Assembly (NCBI RefSeq): GCF_005405585.1
Contig: NZ_BJEQ01000001.1
Coordinates: 1 to 64,000, forward strand
Direction: 5' to 3'
DNA: 64,000 bases
Origin: Agarivorans sp. Toyoura001
GTDB lineage: Bacteria > Pseudomonadota > Gammaproteobacteria > Enterobacterales > Celerinatantimonadaceae
Part shown: positions 61,418 through 64,000 of the stretch, piece by piece
Numbering within the stretch: position 1 is the first letter of the stretch
Layout: each line of letters begins with the position of its first letter
Made by a program: the position numbers and the translations under genes
Notes under the pieces: model-generated
Seen by the model: the letters and a program-made list of their open reading frames with translations, nothing else
What the model was told of the DNA's origin: nothing
Databases searched by the model: none

Positions 61418-62191
61418 TTAATATTCTTCGATCTCATCCAAATAATCTTCTAAAGCTGAATCTATGTCTTCTTTAGAACTGGTAGGCGGTTTACCGTTAT
61501 AAAAACGATATAAACGATATTGCAGGTAGGCATCTTTTACGAAAGTATAGCTGTCGAGGGAGTTGTCTAGCAAAGGTTCTTGTTCAATGACCGATGCACG
61601 TTTATAGAGACCATCTAAGCCCCATTTAATCACTTGTTCTGCAAAAGTTAGGTTAGTCAGCGGCGACGCAAATGCATCAACCCAATCACCCACTTCTTTC
61701 CGCACAGTGGTAGGCCCGAGCACTGGCAACATCACGTAGGGGCCTTCAGGCACTCCATAAAAGCCCATCACATCGCCAAATTCTTCGATGTCACGCTTTA
61801 CTCCTGAGCGGCCCATCAAGTCAAAAACACCAAAAATACCAAAGCTAGAATTAAACAAAAAGCGAACTAGATTATTAGAGGCGCGTTCAACTTTGCCTTG
61901 CAATAAATGGTTGGCAAAACTAGCGGGTTCTTCCAGGTTTCGAATAACGTTATTCATCGCTTCGCGTAACCCAAAAGGAATATACTCTGCGTAAACGTGA
62001 GTTACGGGTCGGTAAAGCGGTTTGTCTAAATAGTTATAATTGAAGTTCCACATGCTTCGATTGAAGCTTTCAAAGGGGTCGGAAAAATCTTGATAAGGTT
62101 CCGGAAGCTCTTCAACTTCATTTGCTGATGTTGAGAATGCAGTTGAAAAAATAGCGCTAAACATCGCAAAAGCTATAACAACACTACGCAC
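61418..62191 (-). CDS. mlaA: MlaA/VacJ-family outer-membrane phospholipid-trafficking protein
   Basis: 257 residues with the MlaA core: DPFESFNRSMWNFNYNYLDK, NHLLQG, GFYGVPEGPYVMLPVLGP. MlaA removes misplaced phospholipids from the outer leaflet of the outer membrane in partnership with porins. The start of the mature protein is unusual: the signal peptide ends STSANE with no cysteine, so the usual lipoprotein modification appears absent and the protein may be released by signal peptidase I instead. Confidence 0.9.
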   Translation of the reverse strand: MRSVVIAFAMFSAIFSTAFSTSANEVEELPEPYQDFSDPFESFNRSMWNFNYNYLDKPLYRPVTHVYAEYIPFGLREAMNNVIRNLEEPASFANHLLQGKVERASNNLVRFLFNSSFGIFGVFDLMGRSGVKRDIEEFGDVMGFYGVPEGPYVMLPVLGPTTVRKEVGDWVDAFASPLTNLTFAEQVIKWGLDGLYKRASVIEQEPLLDNSLDSYTFVKDAYLQYRLYRFYNGKPPTSSKEDIDSALEDYLDEIEEY

Positions 62192-62258
62192 CCAGTGCCC
62201 CTTCCTTGGTCTTGTACTACTCGCAAAACTAAACAGTGATAGCTAGTCGCGACACAAA

Positions 62259-62282
62259 TAAAAAAAGGTTGCTAAGCAACCT
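62259..62282 (-). terminator. Rho-independent terminator after ccmI
   Basis: Read leftward, an AGGTTGC / GCAACCT hairpin with a 3-base loop is followed by seven T. It ends the cytochrome c maturation transcript about 70 bases past ccmI. Confidence 0.85.
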
Positions 62283-62353
62283 AAGTTTATTATGGCACTG
62301 ATAGTCTAATGTGAATAGTAAAAACTATTATTGCTTACAGTATTAATACAAAG

Positions 62354-63610
62354 TTATAGCTGGGTATCAATGACTAACTGTATTGGGCTATCACCACCTT
62401 GAGATATAGCAGAAGATTTTCCTTCCCAATCACCATCTGTAGTTTGTACATTATTGTCATACGACAAACGCGCGGTAATGTAGAAGTCCCCTTGCTGCGA
62501 CAACTTCAACCCTTCCATCATGCTATCACTGTCGGATAAGTTCACCGTAACAGGGAAGCGAGGGTGAGCAACCTTCTTAGCCGCTAAAGGCATCGGCGGG
62601 CCATTTACCGATTTAGCAAACACAAACAAAAAGCTAGAGTCTGGAACTGCTAAACCATCTTTAACATCAACGGTTATACTGTAACTAGGTCCATTTGGAA
62701 CTACTGGGTCAACACTTACAACTTCAGCTGGCTCAGCTTGCTGCTGGGCGGCAATTTGTCCCTTAGCAAACTCGATGCTTTGTGCAAGCATTTGGTAGCG
62801 TTCAGAGTCTACATCAACCAAACCTTGCATTGTTTGCCAGCGATCTATCGCTAACTGAAACTGTTGCTGCTCTAAAGCCATAAATGCATATAACGACCAT
62901 AACTCTAACTGGCTCGAGTCTTTTTGTAAGGCTAGCACCAAAATTCGCTCTGCTCTTGCCGCTTGATTTGGCTCGCCGCTGTAGAACAAAGACTGAACAT
63001 ACACCGCTACGATATTGGCGCTGTTAGAGTCACGCATATAAGCTTGTTCTGCAGCGTCCATCATAATATCTAAACGATTAAGTGCTTGGCCAACTTTTGC
63101 TAACAAAAACCAACCACGAGTATCTGAAGGATCGTTATGCAATTTAGTTCGCAAGCCCAGTGCGAAATTCGACAAGTCTTGCTCGGTTACTTCCCCTCCC
63201 TCACCAAGTAACACTTTATTACTTAGTTCGGGCATTTGTTGAACAATGTCTTGCCAATCTTGAACTTGTTTTGAACCGCCCAGGCTTGCATACATGCCAA
63301 TAGATAAAGCGATAATAAACACCACACCAGGAATTGCTACCCAAGCTGATACATGAGATTGCTCTTTGGCTGTTTCCTCAGGAATATCGTCTAACAAATT
63401 GTGCTGTAGTTCACTCACTAGCACGTCACTGTCTTCGGCTAAACCTTGTTGGTTTTCTTGCTCAATTTCAACTAAGCGGTCTTTATAGAGAGTTTTATTT
63501 AACTCAGTTTGGGTGACCGACTTCGATTGTCTTTGCTTCCAAAGCGGCAACACTATTATTGCTAAGGCTACAATAGTAAGAACGGTGGCAGCTAACCAGA
63601 ATACTGTCAT
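62354..63610 (-). CDS. ccmI: Cytochrome c biogenesis protein CcmI
   Basis: Apocytochrome c chaperone of 418 residues. Two transmembrane segments (about 3-22 and 92-110) flank a cytoplasmic loop with a leucine-zipper-like stretch, followed by a periplasmic TPR region (ARGWFLLAKVGQ-type repeats) and a C-terminal domain. The start shares one base with the ccmH stop (TAATG). Confidence 0.92.
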   Translation of the reverse strand: MTVFWLAATVLTIVALAIIVLPLWKQRQSKSVTQTELNKTLYKDRLVEIEQENQQGLAEDSDVLVSELQHNLLDDIPEETAKEQSHVSAWVAIPGVVFIIALSIGMYASLGGSKQVQDWQDIVQQMPELSNKVLLGEGGEVTEQDLSNFALGLRTKLHNDPSDTRGWFLLAKVGQALNRLDIMMDAAEQAYMRDSNSANIVAVYVQSLFYSGEPNQAARAERILVLALQKDSSQLELWSLYAFMALEQQQFQLAIDRWQTMQGLVDVDSERYQMLAQSIEFAKGQIAAQQQAEPAEVVSVDPVVPNGPSYSITVDVKDGLAVPDSSFLFVFAKSVNGPPMPLAAKKVAHPRFPVTVNLSDSDSMMEGLKLSQQGDFYITARLSYDNNVQTTDGDWEGKSSAISQGGDSPIQLVIDTQL

Positions 63611-64000
63611 TATTTCTTTTGCTCCGTTTGTTTAAGCAACTCTGCTAGGCGTTGTTGTTCTTGTGAATCTAACTCTGGCTGAGCGCTTTTTTTACGCCTG
63701 GCTAAGCGCCAAACCGTAAAGCCACCAATAAAAATAATGCCAATAGGAGCTAACCAAAGCGTTAGTACTGCAGGTGTTAGTGGTGGGTCGTAACGAACAA
63801 AATTGCCATAACGCGCCACCATATAATCTAATACTTGCTGTTTATCACTACCCGACTTCACCATTTGATAGGTCTTTTCTCTTAAGTCTTGGGCTAAACC
63901 AGCATTTGAATCAGAGATATTATTGTTCTGGCACTTAGGACAACGTAGCTCACGGGTTAATTCCCTAAAAAGCTCTTCTTGCTCTGGAGAATCAAACTCA
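63610..64000 (-). CDS. ccmH: Cytochrome c biogenesis protein CcmH, 5' end cut by window edge
   Basis: The frame runs off the right edge. The visible part has the redox motif RCPKCQNNNISDSNAGLAQD (CxxC), one C-terminal transmembrane helix (VLTLWLAPIGIIFIGGF) and a charged tail. It reduces apocytochrome c or its partner CcmG at the periplasmic face of the membrane. An ATG at 63864 is internal, not the start. Confidence 0.93.
   Translation of the reverse strand, partial: EFDSPEQEELFRELTRELRCPKCQNNNISDSNAGLAQDLREKTYQMVKSGSDKQQVLDYMVARYGNFVRYDPPLTPAVLTLWLAPIGIIFIGGFTVWRLARRKKSAQPELDSQEQQRLAELLKQTEQKK

Overview
The window reads as chromosomal DNA of a marine-type gammaproteobacterium (Alteromonadales or Vibrionales-like; Agarivorans is a guess from general resemblance, not a search). 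Supporting features are the housekeeping genes (galT, ccmH/ccmI, mlaA, an rssB-like regulator, a cysDN-SLC13-cysC sulfate operon), moderate GC, and a very large surface-polysaccharide locus. Nearly every gene from 3.1 to 64 kb is on the minus strand, so transcription runs from high to low coordinates. No rRNA, tRNA or CRISPR array was seen.

Right flank (53.4-64 kb): partial ccmH, ccmI, mlaA, an RssB-like response regulator, the sulfate activation operon cysD-cysN-SLC13 permease-cysC, a DHH phosphoesterase and a small outer-membrane barrel protein. Left flank (1-3.5 kb): partial galT with two LacI-family-like operator sites upstream, an acyl-CoA synthetase on the plus strand, and a small P-loop kinase.

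Polysaccharide locus (3.4-53.2 kb). It opens with export and chain-length genes (SLBB outer-membrane exporter, Wzz) and wecA. An unusual acyl-processing cassette follows (41.4-48.0 kb): acyl carrier protein, AMP-dependent ligase, iron-type alcohol dehydrogenase, a fused LuxE-LuxC acyl reductase, a VOC protein and a GNAT-like protein, then a NodB-type deacetylase. Next is a complete CMP-legionaminic acid-type set (legB, legC, legG, legI, legH-like, ptmE, Gfo/Idh oxidoreductase, legF, ptmA-like SDR; 31.6-40.4 kb), a putative sialyltransferase-like enzyme, acetyltransferases, Wzx and Wzy. These suggest a nonulosonic-acid polymer whose acyl groups may be specially tailored.

The dTDP-rhamnose operon rfbBACD is present twice (22.6-26.1 kb and 16.3-19.7 kb). 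The two copies share an apparently identical core of about 3.17 kb. Between them lie a glycosyltransferase, an IS30-type transposase remnant and two decayed toxin-antitoxin modules (tacAT-like with a nonsense mutation; yefM-yoeB with stops and a frameshift).

Below ugd, ppiC and a glycine-zipper lipoprotein comes a second assembly line (3.5-13.6 kb): Wzx, Wzy, three glycosyltransferases and a bacillosamine-type set (PglC-like initiating transferase, PglD-like acetyltransferase, PglE-like aminotransferase, PglF/WbpM-like dehydratase). The locus therefore encodes two initiating transferases, two flippases and two polymerases.
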